In this document: piece by piece, positions 1 through 7,933 of the stretch
How the letters are laid out: every line of letters starts with the position of its first letter
Position numbering within the stretch: position 1 is the first letter of the stretch
Assembly (NCBI GenBank): GCA_910587255.1
Contig: CAJUKT010000005.1
Span: 1-64,000, forward strand
DNA: 64,000 nt
Reading direction: 5' to 3'
Source: an uncultured Oscillospiraceae bacterium
GTDB taxonomy: Bacteria; Bacillota; Clostridia; Oscillospirales; Oscillospiraceae
The notes under the pieces: generated by a model
The model's database searches: none
Told to the model about the DNA's origin: nothing
What the model saw: the letters and a program-made list of their open reading frames with translations, nothing else
Program-made: the position numbers and the translations under genes

Positions 1-1
1 G

Positions 2-361
2 AACCACGACGGGAGGAAGACGAGGTTCGGCGCGTTCATGCGGAAATGCTCGCTGGACGAGCTGCCGCAGTTCTTCAACGTGCTGAAGGGCGACATGAGC
101 CTGGTGGGCCCGCGGCCGGAGATCCCGTACTATGTGGAGAAATTCAAGGAGGACGTGCCGCTGTACATGGTGAAGCACCAGGTCCGGCCCGGGATCACGG
201 GCTGGGCGCAGGTGAACGGCCTGCGGGGCGACACGTCGATCAAGGCGCGGGTGGAGCATGACGTGTACTACATCGAGCACTGGAGCGTGCTGTTCGACAT
301 AGAGATCCTGCTGAAGACGGTGTTCGGGGGCAAGTTTGTGAACGGGGAAGCGCTGCGTTGA
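2..361 (+). CDS. Bacterial sugar transferase (undecaprenyl-phosphate glycosyl-1-phosphate transferase), C-terminal part
   Basis: The 5' end lies outside the window; about 119 residues are visible, reading in frame from base 2. They show the family's C-terminal signature: [20 protein letters not shown], then LVGPRPE, then [12 protein letters not shown]. Enzymes of this family move a sugar-1-phosphate onto undecaprenyl phosphate at the inner face of the membrane, the first step of capsule, exopolysaccharide or glycan assembly. The gene lies 13 bases before a glycosyltransferase on the same strand, which fits an exopolysaccharide cluster extending leftwards. The sugar cannot be told from this fragment. 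Confidence 0.93.
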   Translation, partial: NHDGRKTRFGAFMRKCSLDELPQFFNVLKGDMSLVGPRPEIPYYVEKFKEDVPLYMVKHQVRPGITGWAQVNGLRGDTSIKARVEHDVYYIEHWSVLFDIEILLKTVFGGKFVNGEALR

Positions 362-374
362 AGGAGGATGGAGA

Positions 375-1499
375 ATGGGTGGAAAGGTACTGTTTACGGC
401 GTCTACATACTCCCATGTGGTGAATTTCCACCTGGCGTACCTGGAGCGGTTCTGCCGGGAGGGGTGGACGGTGCACGTGGCCTGCGGGGGAAGGCCGGTG
501 GCGGTGCCGTACGCGCAGGAGGTAATCGGCCTGCCGCTGGAGAAGCGGATGTGGTCCGCGGGGAACCTGCGGGCGGCGGCGCAGCTGCGGGAAAAGATGG
601 CGGCGGAGGGGTACGACCTGGTGGTGGCGCACACGACGCTGGCGGCGTTTTTCACGCGGCTGGCGGCAAAGGGGCTGCGGGCGCGGCCGCGGGTGGCGAA
701 CATGGTGCACGGGTATCTGTTTGACGATGAGACGCCTGGACTGAAGCGGGGGGTTCTGCTGGCGGCGGAGCGGTGGACGGCCGGGGAGACGGACCTGCTG
801 CTGGCGATGAACGAATGGGACTATGGGACGGCGAAACGGTACAAGCTGGGCGGGACGGTGGTGCAGGTTCCCGGGGTAGGGGTGGACTTCTCCCGGTTTG
901 AGGGGACGGGGCCGGACAGGCGCAGGGAAATGCGCAAAAAATGGGGCGTCCCGGAGGACGCCTTTGTGGCGGTATACGCGGCGGAATTTTCAAAGCGGAA
1001 AAGCCAGGAGGTAATCATCCGCGCCATGGCGCAGCTGCCGGAACGGATGTGGCTGGCGCTGGCGGGGGACGGGGCGCTGCGGGGGCGGTGCGAAGGGCTG
1101 GCCCGGGAGCTGGGAGTGGCCGGCCGGGTGCTGTTCCCCGGGCAGGTGGAGGACGTGCCGGGGTGGTACGCCATGGCGGACGCGGCGGTGTCGGCCAGCC
1201 GGAGCGAGGGCCTGCCGTTCAATATCATGGAGGCGATGTACGCGGGGCTGCCGGTGGCGGCCAGCGATGTGAAGGGGCACCGGGACCTGATCGAGGACGG
1301 CGGGACGGGCCTGCTCTACCCCTATGGGGACGTGGAGGGGTGCGCGCAGCGGCTCATGCGGCTGGCCCGGGAGGACGGGCTGGGGCGGGAGCTGGCCCGC
1401 CGGGCCAGGGACAGCGTGGAGCGCTTCCGCCTGGAGCGCGTGCTCCCCATTGTCTGGGAGCAGTACGCCGCGCTGGCCTCCCAAGCCGCCGCCGTATAG
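375..1499 (+). CDS. Glycosyltransferase family 4 (GT-B fold), exopolysaccharide type
   Basis: 374 residues, normal for the family. The C-terminal half holds the E-x7-E donor-binding motif in EGLPFNIMEAMYAGLPVAAS, followed by GHRDLIEDGGTGLLYP, typical of retaining GT4 enzymes such as EpsD. The N-terminal half begins with a Rossmann-like strand (GGKVLFTASTYSHVVNFH). Start: ATG at 375 sits seven bases after a strong AAGGAGG (361-367); the ATG at 368 is too close to it. It probably adds a sugar to a lipid-linked exopolysaccharide intermediate made by the preceding sugar transferase. Donor and acceptor are unknown. It is the last gene of the cluster and converges with the ZIP gene. Confidence 0.88.
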   Translation: MGGKVLFTASTYSHVVNFHLAYLERFCREGWTVHVACGGRPVAVPYAQEVIGLPLEKRMWSAGNLRAAAQLREKMAAEGYDLVVAHTTLAAFFTRLAAKGLRARPRVANMVHGYLFDDETPGLKRGVLLAAERWTAGETDLLLAMNEWDYGTAKRYKLGGTVVQVPGVGVDFSRFEGTGPDRRREMRKKWGVPEDAFVAVYAAEFSKRKSQEVIIRAMAQLPERMWLALAGDGALRGRCEGLARELGVAGRVLFPGQVEDVPGWYAMADAAVSASRSEGLPFNIMEAMYAGLPVAASDVKGHRDLIEDGGTGLLYPYGDVEGCAQRLMRLAREDGLGRELARRARDSVERFRLERVLPIVWEQYAALASQAAAV

Positions 1500-1512
1500 G
1501 CGCGCGCCCGGC

Positions 1513-2295
1513 TCAGCCCAGCGCCACATCCAGCCACAGCATGAGGGTGAACCCAAATGCGAAAAAAAGCGTGCCCAAGTTTGAGTGGGCGCCGGCGGAT
1601 GCCTCTGGGACCAGCTCCTCCACTACCACGTAGACCATGGCCCCGGCGGCAAAGCTGAGCAGGTAGGGCAGGGCCGGGAGGATCAGCCCCGCAGCCCAGA
1701 TGGTGAGCAGCGCGGCGATGGGCTCCACCGCGCCGGACAGCACCCCGTAGAGAAACGCCCGCCGCCTGCGCGTCCCCGCGCCCCGGAGGGGCATGGAGAT
1801 AATAGCGCCCTCCGGGAAGTTCTGGATGGCGATGCCGATGGACAGCGCCAGCGCCCCGGCCAGGGAGATGGTCTGCTCCCCCGCAGCCCAGCCGGCCAGC
1901 ACGGCGCCCACCGCCATGCCCTCCGGGATATTGTGGAGGGTGACGGCCAGCACCAGCATGGTGGTCCTTTTCAGCTGGGCGTGGAGGCCCTCGGGCTGGC
2001 TGCTGTCCTGGTGGAGGTGGGGGACCGTCCGGTCAAGCGCCAGCAGAAACAGGATGCCCAGCCAAAAGCCAAGCACCGCCGGAAGAAACGCCGGTTGGCC
2101 CATGTCCTCCGCCTGCTCCATGGCGGGGACCAGCAGGCTCCAAATGGACGCCGCCACCATCACCCCGGCGGCAAAGCCGGTGAGCGCCCGCTGGAGCATG
2201 GGCCGCAGGCCGCCTCGCATAAAGAACACGCACCCCGCGCCGAGAATCGTTCCCAGGAAGGGGAGCAGAACCCCCTGTATCACTTCAATGCGCAT
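1513..2295 (-). CDS. ZIP family metal transporter (ZupT/GufA-like)
   Basis: 260 residues, almost all membrane segments. The signature metal-site helices are visible: VTLHNIPEGMAVG (TM4, H-N-x-P-E-G) and AIQNFPEGAII (TM5, Q-N-F-P-E-G), as in ZupT/GufA importers of zinc and other divalent cations. A histidine-bearing loop (VPHLHQDSSQPEGLHAQ) lies between TM3 and TM4. Start: the frame is open to 2328, but ATG at 2295 has GGGAGG nine bases upstream, so 2295 is preferred. It follows the LysR gene on the same strand with a 76-base gap, so the two may be co-transcribed. The metal is not determined. Confidence 0.9.
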   Translation of the reverse strand: MRIEVIQGVLLPFLGTILGAGCVFFMRGGLRPMLQRALTGFAAGVMVAASIWSLLVPAMEQAEDMGQPAFLPAVLGFWLGILFLLALDRTVPHLHQDSSQPEGLHAQLKRTTMLVLAVTLHNIPEGMAVGAVLAGWAAGEQTISLAGALALSIGIAIQNFPEGAIISMPLRGAGTRRRRAFLYGVLSGAVEPIAALLTIWAAGLILPALPYLLSFAAGAMVYVVVEELVPEASAGAHSNLGTLFFAFGFTLMLWLDVALG

Positions 2296-2371
2296 GATCA
2301 ACCGCCTCCCGCGTTTGTTTGATCCCATGTTTCCCAGATGGACGCCCCGCCATTCTCCTGACGGCCTTCCG

Positions 2372-3265
2372 CTAGGGCTCCCCGCTGTTGAGGACGGCCA
2401 GAAACCGCTGCGCGGCTTTGGAGAATACCTGCTGCTTTTTCCACACCACGCCCATATGGGCGGGCGCCTCCGGCGTCAGGGGACGGAAGCACAGCCCGCT
2501 CTCCCCGGCGGTGTTGATGATCCCGCCCAGGCACAGCGCGTACCCCAGCCCGTCCTCCACCATCAGCGAGGCGTTGTAGAGCAGGCTGTAGGTGGCCGCG
2601 ATGTTCAGGGGGCGGGGAAGCTGCTGAAACCACCGGCCCAGCGGATGGCGGGGGTCCAGGGAATCCCGGCGGCCCATGAGGCGGGAGACGATGAGGGGCA
2701 GGTCCGCCAGGTCGCCGGCGGCGACAGCCTCCTTTTGGGCTAAGGGGCTGTCCCGGCGCATGAGCACGCCCCAGGCGTCCCAGACAGGCAGGGGGCATAC
2801 CCCGTATTTTTTGCGGTCAATGGGCTCAAACATCAGCCCAAAGTCGATCAGCCCCTGGTCAAGCCGCTCGGCCACGTCCATGGTGTCTCCGCTGGAGATA
2901 TGGAAGCGCACCAGGGGGTAGCGCTCCCGCAGCCGCATGGCCGCCCGGGTGAGCACATGCACCCCCTGGGTCTCGCCGGCCCCGATGTATACGTCCCCCG
3001 CCACCGTCTCCCCGGCGGCGGCCAGCTCCCCGGCGGTCTTGTCCGCCGGGGCCAGGATCTCCTCCGCCCGCCGGCGCAGCAGCACCCCATGCTCCGTCAG
3101 GGTGATCCGCCGGCCCCGGAGGAACAGGGGCCTGCCAACCTCCGCTTCCAGGTCCATGAGCTGCCGGGACAGGGTGGGCTGGGTCAGGTGCAGGGCTTGG
3201 GCGGCGGCGGAGATGCTCTCCTCCCGGGCCACCGCTAAAAAGTAACGCAAAACGCGCAGCTCCAT
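2372..3265 (-). CDS. LysR family transcriptional regulator
   Basis: 297 residues, the usual LysR length. Residues 1-60 form the winged helix-turn-helix (LRYFLAVAREESISAAAQAL, then TQPTLSRQLMDLE and GRPLFLRGRR); residues about 90-290 are the periplasmic-binding-protein-like effector domain. It is divergent from the phosphorelay operon and precedes the ZIP transporter on its own strand. LysR proteins often control a neighbouring divergent gene and bind a small co-inducer; which neighbour it controls is inference. ATG at 3265 follows AAGGAAGGGGG. Confidence 0.92.
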   Translation of the reverse strand: MELRVLRYFLAVAREESISAAAQALHLTQPTLSRQLMDLEAEVGRPLFLRGRRITLTEHGVLLRRRAEEILAPADKTAGELAAAGETVAGDVYIGAGETQGVHVLTRAAMRLRERYPLVRFHISSGDTMDVAERLDQGLIDFGLMFEPIDRKKYGVCPLPVWDAWGVLMRRDSPLAQKEAVAAGDLADLPLIVSRLMGRRDSLDPRHPLGRWFQQLPRPLNIAATYSLLYNASLMVEDGLGYALCLGGIINTAGESGLCFRPLTPEAPAHMGVVWKKQQVFSKAAQRFLAVLNSGEP

Positions 3266-3292
3266 GGCCGGACGCCCCCTTCCTTTTTCAAA

Positions 3293-3321
3293 AGTATATC
3301 AGAGGGGGACCGCCCCGTCAA
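3293..3321 (-). promoter_or_regulatory. Sigma-A promoter for the LysR gene
   Basis: Read on the minus strand: -35 TTGACG (3321-3316), 17-base spacer, -10 TATACT (3298-3293), about 28 bases before the LysR start codon. It lies back to back with the phosphorelay promoter 38 bases away, so a LysR operator could sit between them. Confidence 0.7.
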
Positions 3322-3358
3322 GCGCGGGCAAGGGGGGCGGGGCGGCGGGCGATATTCC

Positions 3359-3387
3359 TTGACATCGTGGCCAAAATGTACTATTGT
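3359..3387 (+). promoter_or_regulatory. Sigma-A promoter for the phosphorelay operon
   Basis: -35 TTGACA (3359-3364), 17-base spacer, -10 TATTGT (3382-3387). An upstream in-frame GTG at 3367 falls between the two boxes, so it cannot be the start codon of an mRNA made from this promoter; this supports the start at 3454. Confidence 0.75.
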
Positions 3388-3453
3388 TATTGTCGGCAAA
3401 AGCTGCCGCGCGCGGCCCCCGAATATGAATCAGGATACGGGCGGGTGGACAAA

Positions 3454-6309
3454 ATGGTAAACCTTGTCATAATACTGGAATGTCTGGGCACATGCCTCAT
3501 TTTTGTGGCCCTGATTCTCCTGCTCAACGGGGACGGGGCGCGGGAACAGAAGCTGCTGATTTTTATCATGTGCGGCTCGCTGGTGCAGAATGTAGGCTAC
3601 CTGCTGGAGCTGACCGCCCCCACCGTGGAGGCCGCTGTGGCGGCGGTGACGATGGAAAACGTGGGCTCCGCCTTTGTGCCGCTGTGCTACTGCTGGTTTA
3701 TCTACACCTATTGCTACGCCACTCCGCCCAAAAAGCTGCTGCGCGTGCTTGGGATTATCAATTTCTTGATTCTGCCCACGGTATTTTTCAACTGGAACGG
3801 CCTGTTTTACCGGGAGTTTGAGTGGCTGTCCACTGCGGACGGCTTCCACTATGTCAGCATCTCCTACGGACCGCTGTACATGGTGTTCATGGTTACTCGC
3901 ATCATCATCCCCTATGCGCTTTGTATTTTCACCCTGGTGCGGGCCATCCGCCTGCGCTCGGACCGGGAGGTCAGCCGCCAGTATCAGACGATCCTGGTCA
4001 TCTCCACCCTGCCTGTCATTGTGCTGGTGGCCTATGTGTTCAAGCTGGCCAACGTGTTCGATCTGACGCCGGTGACGCTGGCCATCGCCATGTCCATGGT
4101 GGTCATCGTGGTGTGGAGCCGCCGCAACTACGACTTCCGCCACCTGGCGGCGGAAAAGGTGCTGGAGAGCCTGGGGGACGGCGTGATCGCCCTGGACGAC
4201 CACGACAGGCTGGTGAGCTACAACCGGGCGGCGGCCAATATTTTTGCCAGCCTGCCCGCCCATAAGCTGGGGGAGAATATCCGGGTGGTGGAGGATTTCC
4301 GGGAGGAGATGCTCAACGAGAGCGTCCCCTGGAGCTTTTCCATCAACGGGCAGAACTACGAGTGCCACAGCAAGCAGATCGTGGACGAAAACGGCCAGAA
4401 GCAGGGCTGCGTCATCCTGGTCCTGGACATGACCGATATCAAGGCTTACATCAACGAGATCAAGCGGGTGCGGCGGCAGGCGGAGAAGGCCAACATCGCC
4501 AAGAGCGAGTTTCTGGCCAACATGTCCCACGAGATACGCACCCCCATGAACGCCATCATCGGCCTGAACGACATCATCATGGAGGAGTGCCGGGACTCCG
4601 CCATCTACGCCCACGCCAAGGATGTGCAGTCGGCGGCAAAGAACCTGCTGGCCATCATCAACGACATTTTGGACCTGTCCAAGGTGGAGGCGGGCAAGAT
4701 GGAGCTGGTATACACCGACTACCACCTGAAGACGGTGGTGGGCGAGGTGGTGGGCATGATGGACATGGCCGCCTCCAAGCGCGGGCTCATTATGAAGTAT
4801 GAGTGCGACGACACCCTCCCCTGCCGCTACAACGGCGACGAGGGGCGCATCAAGCAGATTTTGATCAACATCATCAACAACGCCATCAAGTTCACCAAGG
4901 AGGGCTATGTCCGCGCCAGCGTCACCGGGGAGCCCGGCCCCGGCGGGGACGAGGAGCTGATCACCTTCCGGGTGGAGGACACCGGCTGCGGCATCCGGGA
5001 GGAGGATCTGAACAAGATCTTCGAGGATTTCCGCCAGGTGGACTCCAAGCGGAACCGGAGCGTGGAGGGCACCGGGCTGGGGCTGGCCATCGTCAAGCAT
5101 CTGGTGGAGCTGATGGGCGGAACGATCCGTGTGGAGAGCGTCTACGGCGAGGGTACCACGGTTATTATCACGATCCCCCAGAAGATTGTGGACCGGCGCA
5201 CCATTGCGGAGGTGCCGGAGGTGTCCCGGGCGGAGCTGGAACGGGCGGAGGCGTTTACCGCCCCTGGGGTGAAGGTGCTGGTGGTGGACGACAACGTCAT
5301 CAACCGCAAAGTGGCCCGGGGCTTCTTGAAGAGCTACGCCTTTGACCTGGACGAGGCGGAGAGCGGGCCGGAGGCCATTGAGCTGGTGCGGCAAAAGCGC
5401 TACGACATCATTTTCATGGATCATATGATGCCCATGATGGATGGCATTGAGGCGGCGACGATCATCCGCCGGCAGTGCGGGGAGAATGGGAAGGCCCCGG
5501 CCATGATCGCCCTCGCCGCCAACGCCATGGAGGGGATGCGGGAGAAGTTTTTGGACTGCGGCTTCCAGGACTTCATCGCCAAGCCCCTGGACCGAGGGGA
5601 GCTGGGCCAGCTGCTGGCCCGCTGGGTGCCGGAGGACCGGCGGCAGTCCGGGGACGGCGGGGAGGAGGGCCGGCCCGCCCTGAATCCGGCGGCGTTCCCC
5701 ATTGTGGGGATCGACATGGACACGGCCACGCGCTATTACACCGGGGATGAGGCGGGCTTTGTGGAGCTGCTGGAGCTGTACTGCATGGACGGCCGGCGCA
5801 AGACGGGGCTTTTGCGGGAGCTGGTGGACTCCGGCCTCCAGGACCTGTCCCGCTACCGCACGGAGGTGCACGGCCTGAAGAGCGCCGCGGCCAACATCGG
5901 GGCCATGGAGGTGTCCAACCTGGCCCGGGCCCAGGAGAACGCCTCCGCCCAGGGCGACACGGCCTTTATCCTCCAGCAGTTTCCCCGCCTGATGGAGGCC
6001 CAGGAGGCGCTGCTGGACCAGATCGGGCAGTTCTTGGAGGGACGGCGGCAAAACCAGTCCCAGGAGGAAAAGCTCCCCCTCTCCCCCCAGGAGCTGCGGG
6101 AGCGGGTGGGCGCGGCCCTGGGCGAGCTTCAGGATTTCCGCTCAAGGGAGTGCGCCGGGATGGTGGAGGCCCTGCTGCGCTGCGCGCTGCCCCAGGACGC
6201 GGAGGACAGCCTGCGGGAGATCCAGGGGCAGCTGAAGCTGTATGAGGACGACAATGCCGAGGCGCTTTTGGGCGGGCTGCTGAGCAGGCTTGAAAAGGAG
6301 GAAGGGTGA
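3454..6309 (+). CDS. Hybrid sensor histidine kinase: 7TM-PAS-HisKA-HATPase-REC-HPt
   Basis: 951 residues. Seven hydrophobic segments fill about residues 1-220 (histidine-kinase 7TM sensor type), then a PAS-like domain (about 232-340), HisKA with phosphoacceptor H359 in FLANMSHEIRTPMN, HATPase (N box ILINIINNAIKFTK, G boxes EDTGCGI and GTGLGLAIVKHL), a receiver domain with D656 (IIFMDHMMPMMDG) and a C-terminal HPt domain with H806 (EVHGLKSAAANIG). It is a complete His-Asp-His relay in one membrane protein. Oddity: the receiver switch residue, normally Thr/Ser in ALTANA, is Ala (A688, ALAANA). The start at 3454 is chosen because the longer frame (GTG 3367) begins inside the promoter. It overlaps or abuts the next gene, so the products should share a pathway. 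The signal is unknown. Confidence 0.93.
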   Translation: MVNLVIILECLGTCLIFVALILLLNGDGAREQKLLIFIMCGSLVQNVGYLLELTAPTVEAAVAAVTMENVGSAFVPLCYCWFIYTYCYATPPKKLLRVLGIINFLILPTVFFNWNGLFYREFEWLSTADGFHYVSISYGPLYMVFMVTRIIIPYALCIFTLVRAIRLRSDREVSRQYQTILVISTLPVIVLVAYVFKLANVFDLTPVTLAIAMSMVVIVVWSRRNYDFRHLAAEKVLESLGDGVIALDDHDRLVSYNRAAANIFASLPAHKLGENIRVVEDFREEMLNESVPWSFSINGQNYECHSKQIVDENGQKQGCVILVLDMTDIKAYINEIKRVRRQAEKANIAKSEFLANMSHEIRTPMNAIIGLNDIIMEECRDSAIYAHAKDVQSAAKNLLAIINDILDLSKVEAGKMELVYTDYHLKTVVGEVVGMMDMAASKRGLIMKYECDDTLPCRYNGDEGRIKQILINIINNAIKFTKEGYVRASVTGEPGPGGDEELITFRVEDTGCGIREEDLNKIFEDFRQVDSKRNRSVEGTGLGLAIVKHLVELMGGTIRVESVYGEGTTVIITIPQKIVDRRTIAEVPEVSRAELERAEAFTAPGVKVLVVDDNVINRKVARGFLKSYAFDLDEAESGPEAIELVRQKRYDIIFMDHMMPMMDGIEAATIIRRQCGENGKAPAMIALAANAMEGMREKFLDCGFQDFIAKPLDRGELGQLLARWVPEDRRQSGDGGEEGRPALNPAAFPIVGIDMDTATRYYTGDEAGFVELLELYCMDGRRKTGLLRELVDSGLQDLSRYRTEVHGLKSAAANIGAMEVSNLARAQENASAQGDTAFILQQFPRLMEAQEALLDQIGQFLEGRRQNQSQEEKLPLSPQELRERVGAALGELQDFRSRECAGMVEALLRCALPQDAEDSLREIQGQLKLYEDDNAEALLGGLLSRLEKEEG

Positions 6310-6311
6310 AC

Positions 6312-6749
6312 ATGATCCAAACCAGCGCAAGGGGCGGAAGGAAACGTATTTTAGCGGTGGACGACGCGGCCACGATTTTATTGCGGATAACGGATACCCT
6401 GGAGAAATATTACGAGGTAATCACGGTGAATTCCGGGGTGCGGGCCCTGCGGTATCTGGAGCGGGTGAAGCCGGATTTGATCCTCCTGGACATTCGGATG
6501 ACGCCCAAAAACGGCTTTGAGACCCTGCGGGAGATCCGGGACATGAAGGACCGGGCGGATATCCCGGTGATCATGCTCACCGCCATGGAGGACAAGGACT
6601 CCGTGATGGAGGGGATTACCCTGGGAATCAGCGACTATATTTTAAAGCCCTTCGCCCCCGACGACCTGCTCAGCCGCATCCGGCGGGTGCTGGAGGACGG
6701 GGAGCGGCAGTACGCCCAGGCGCAGGATGGGACGGAGGTGGAGGGATGA
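6312..6749 (+). CDS. Stand-alone response regulator (receiver domain)
   Basis: 145 residues, a single receiver domain: acidic pair VDDAA, phosphoacceptor Asp in LILLDIRMTPKNGF, switch Thr in VIMLTAMED and Lys in DYILKPFAPDDLL. A short C-terminal tail (about 20 residues, ERQYAQAQDGTEVEG) has no DNA-binding domain. Start: ATG 6312 has GGAGG 10 bases upstream; the GTG at 6306, overlapping the kinase stop, is only four bases from it. It is a likely partner for the HPt domain of the upstream kinase. Confidence 0.9.
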   Translation: MIQTSARGGRKRILAVDDAATILLRITDTLEKYYEVITVNSGVRALRYLERVKPDLILLDIRMTPKNGFETLREIRDMKDRADIPVIMLTAMEDKDSVMEGITLGISDYILKPFAPDDLLSRIRRVLEDGERQYAQAQDGTEVEG

Positions 6750-7240
6750 ACAGCGCTCTGACCAAAGAAAAGCTGGCGCAGATTTTGGACCAGGCCCTGC
6801 AGGACGTGACGGAGCGGACCGCCGGCGTGCGCCTGCACCAGGGGGAGCAGCCGCTGGGGGAGGATCTGTGCACGGTGCACATCACCTTTGACAAGGGCTT
6901 TTCCACCAGCCTGACCCTGTGCGCCGACACCAGCCTGCTGGCCCGCATGGCGGGCAACTCCTTCCACGAGGAGACGGTGACGGCGGAGGATCTGGAGGAG
7001 TTCAGCAAGGAGTATCTCAATGTGCTGTGCGGCAAGGTGGCGGGGGCCATGTTCCAGGCCACGCAGGTATCCGCCCATTTCGGCACGCCCACGTTTTACC
7101 ATGGGCGCTATGAGCCGGAGGGGCAGGAGGCGCAGTTTGTGCTCACCTATGCCGACGAGCACAGCAAGGGCGCGCATCTGATTCATCATGTGGCCTGCCC
7201 CCAGGAGGACAGCGCCGCAGGGAAGGAGGATTTGGGATGA
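6746..7240 (+). CDS. CheX-like CheY-P phosphatase family protein
   Basis: 164 residues. It carries the E-x2-N catalytic motif of CheC/CheX/FliY phosphatases in FSKEYLNVLCGKVAG, preceded by the family's beta strand (DLCTVHITFDKGFSTSLTLC) and a small-residue pattern around LLARMAGNSF. CheX-type proteins dephosphorylate receiver domains. The gene sits between two receiver genes with four-base ATGA overlaps on each side, so it most likely drains phosphate from one or both. No flagellar or classical chemotaxis gene is nearby, so its role is probably in signalling other than taxis. Confidence 0.78.
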   Translation: MNSALTKEKLAQILDQALQDVTERTAGVRLHQGEQPLGEDLCTVHITFDKGFSTSLTLCADTSLLARMAGNSFHEETVTAEDLEEFSKEYLNVLCGKVAGAMFQATQVSAHFGTPTFYHGRYEPEGQEAQFVLTYADEHSKGAHLIHHVACPQEDSAAGKEDLG

Positions 7241-7599
7241 GCAAGCGGGTTATGGTGGTGGACGATTCCAGGCTGGTCAGAGTCCAGCTGGAGGACGTAC
7301 TCAAGGGCACGGATTACGAGGTGGCGGCATACTGCCGCAGCGGGGAAGAGGCCATCGAGCAGTACGGCGCGGTGAAGCCCGACCTTGTGACCATGGATAT
7401 CATTATGAAGGGGATGGACGGGCTGGACGCCGCGGAGATCATCCTGAAAAGCAACCCGGACGCCAGGATCGTGATGATCTCCTCCCTGGCCTATGGCGAC
7501 ACCTTCGAGCGGGCCAAGGCCATCGGCACCCGGGGCTTTGTGGAAAAGCCCTTTCACCAGGAGCAGCTGGTGCGGGTGTTTGGCGAGGCGCTGTCGTAG
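7237..7599 (+). CDS. CheY-like response regulator
   Basis: 120 residues, only a receiver domain: VMVVDDSRLVR, phosphoacceptor Asp in LVTMDIIMKGMDGLDA, switch Ser in IVMISSLAY, Lys in GFVEKPFHQEQL. It resembles CheY of Gram-positive bacteria. Its start overlaps the CheX-like stop (ATGA), and an intrinsic terminator follows, so it closes a four-gene operon of kinase, receiver, phosphatase and receiver. Confidence 0.92.
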   Translation: MSKRVMVVDDSRLVRVQLEDVLKGTDYEVAAYCRSGEEAIEQYGAVKPDLVTMDIIMKGMDGLDAAEIILKSNPDARIVMISSLAYGDTFERAKAIGTRGFVEKPFHQEQLVRVFGEALS

Positions 7600-7633
7600 C
7601 GGATCTGTGAACATGAGAGCGGTAACTGGAGAA

Positions 7634-7668
7634 AGCGGCCCCTGCCGGTTGGCGGGGCCGCTTTTTTG
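7634..7668 (+). terminator. Intrinsic terminator of the phosphorelay operon
   Basis: Perfect nine-base arms AGCGGCCCC (7634-7642) and GGGGCCGCT (7654-7662) around an 11-base loop, followed by a T run. It lies 35 bases after the CheY-like stop. Confidence 0.9.
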
Positions 7669-7834
7669 CGTGCTGTCAGCGATGCAGGGGGGCCCCTCCC
7701 GGTCGCGGCACTCCTTGGGGGAGCGGTCGGGGCAGGACAGTATGGCGGGGGCCCATAGACAAAAGGCATACAAGGCTATAGAAACAAAGTATTTCACAAT
7801 AGGGAGGGACGGTGGTAAAATGGCGTTGTGTCTC

Positions 7835-7907
7835 AGAAGCTGTACGAATAGCCAAAGTATTCAGATTGGCCGTAAAGCTGGGTGCTGAGGCTATTGGTAC
7901 AGCTTCT
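7835..7907. repeat. R2 palindromic repeat, copy 1 (73 bp, MITE-like)
   Basis: Terminal inverted repeats of 19 bases: AGAAGCTGTACGAATAGCC at 7835-7853 and its complement at 7889-7907 with one mismatch. The interior matches the copy at 44346-44431. It has no coding capacity. It fills most of the gap between the phosphorelay terminator and the SLH-flavodoxin gene; nothing else was recognised in 7669-7834 apart from AT-richer sequence that could hold a promoter. Confidence 0.75.
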
Positions 7908-7933
7908 AAAGCATGGTAAGGAGTGGATGACCG

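Noticed and set aside
3430..6051. Very long open frames antisense to real genes (here, and at 13128-15332, 36128-38308, 23684-25717)
   Set aside because: High GC makes stop codons rare on the opposite strand; the translations are low-complexity His/Gln/Gly/Leu-rich without domains, and the sense frames encode well-known proteins.
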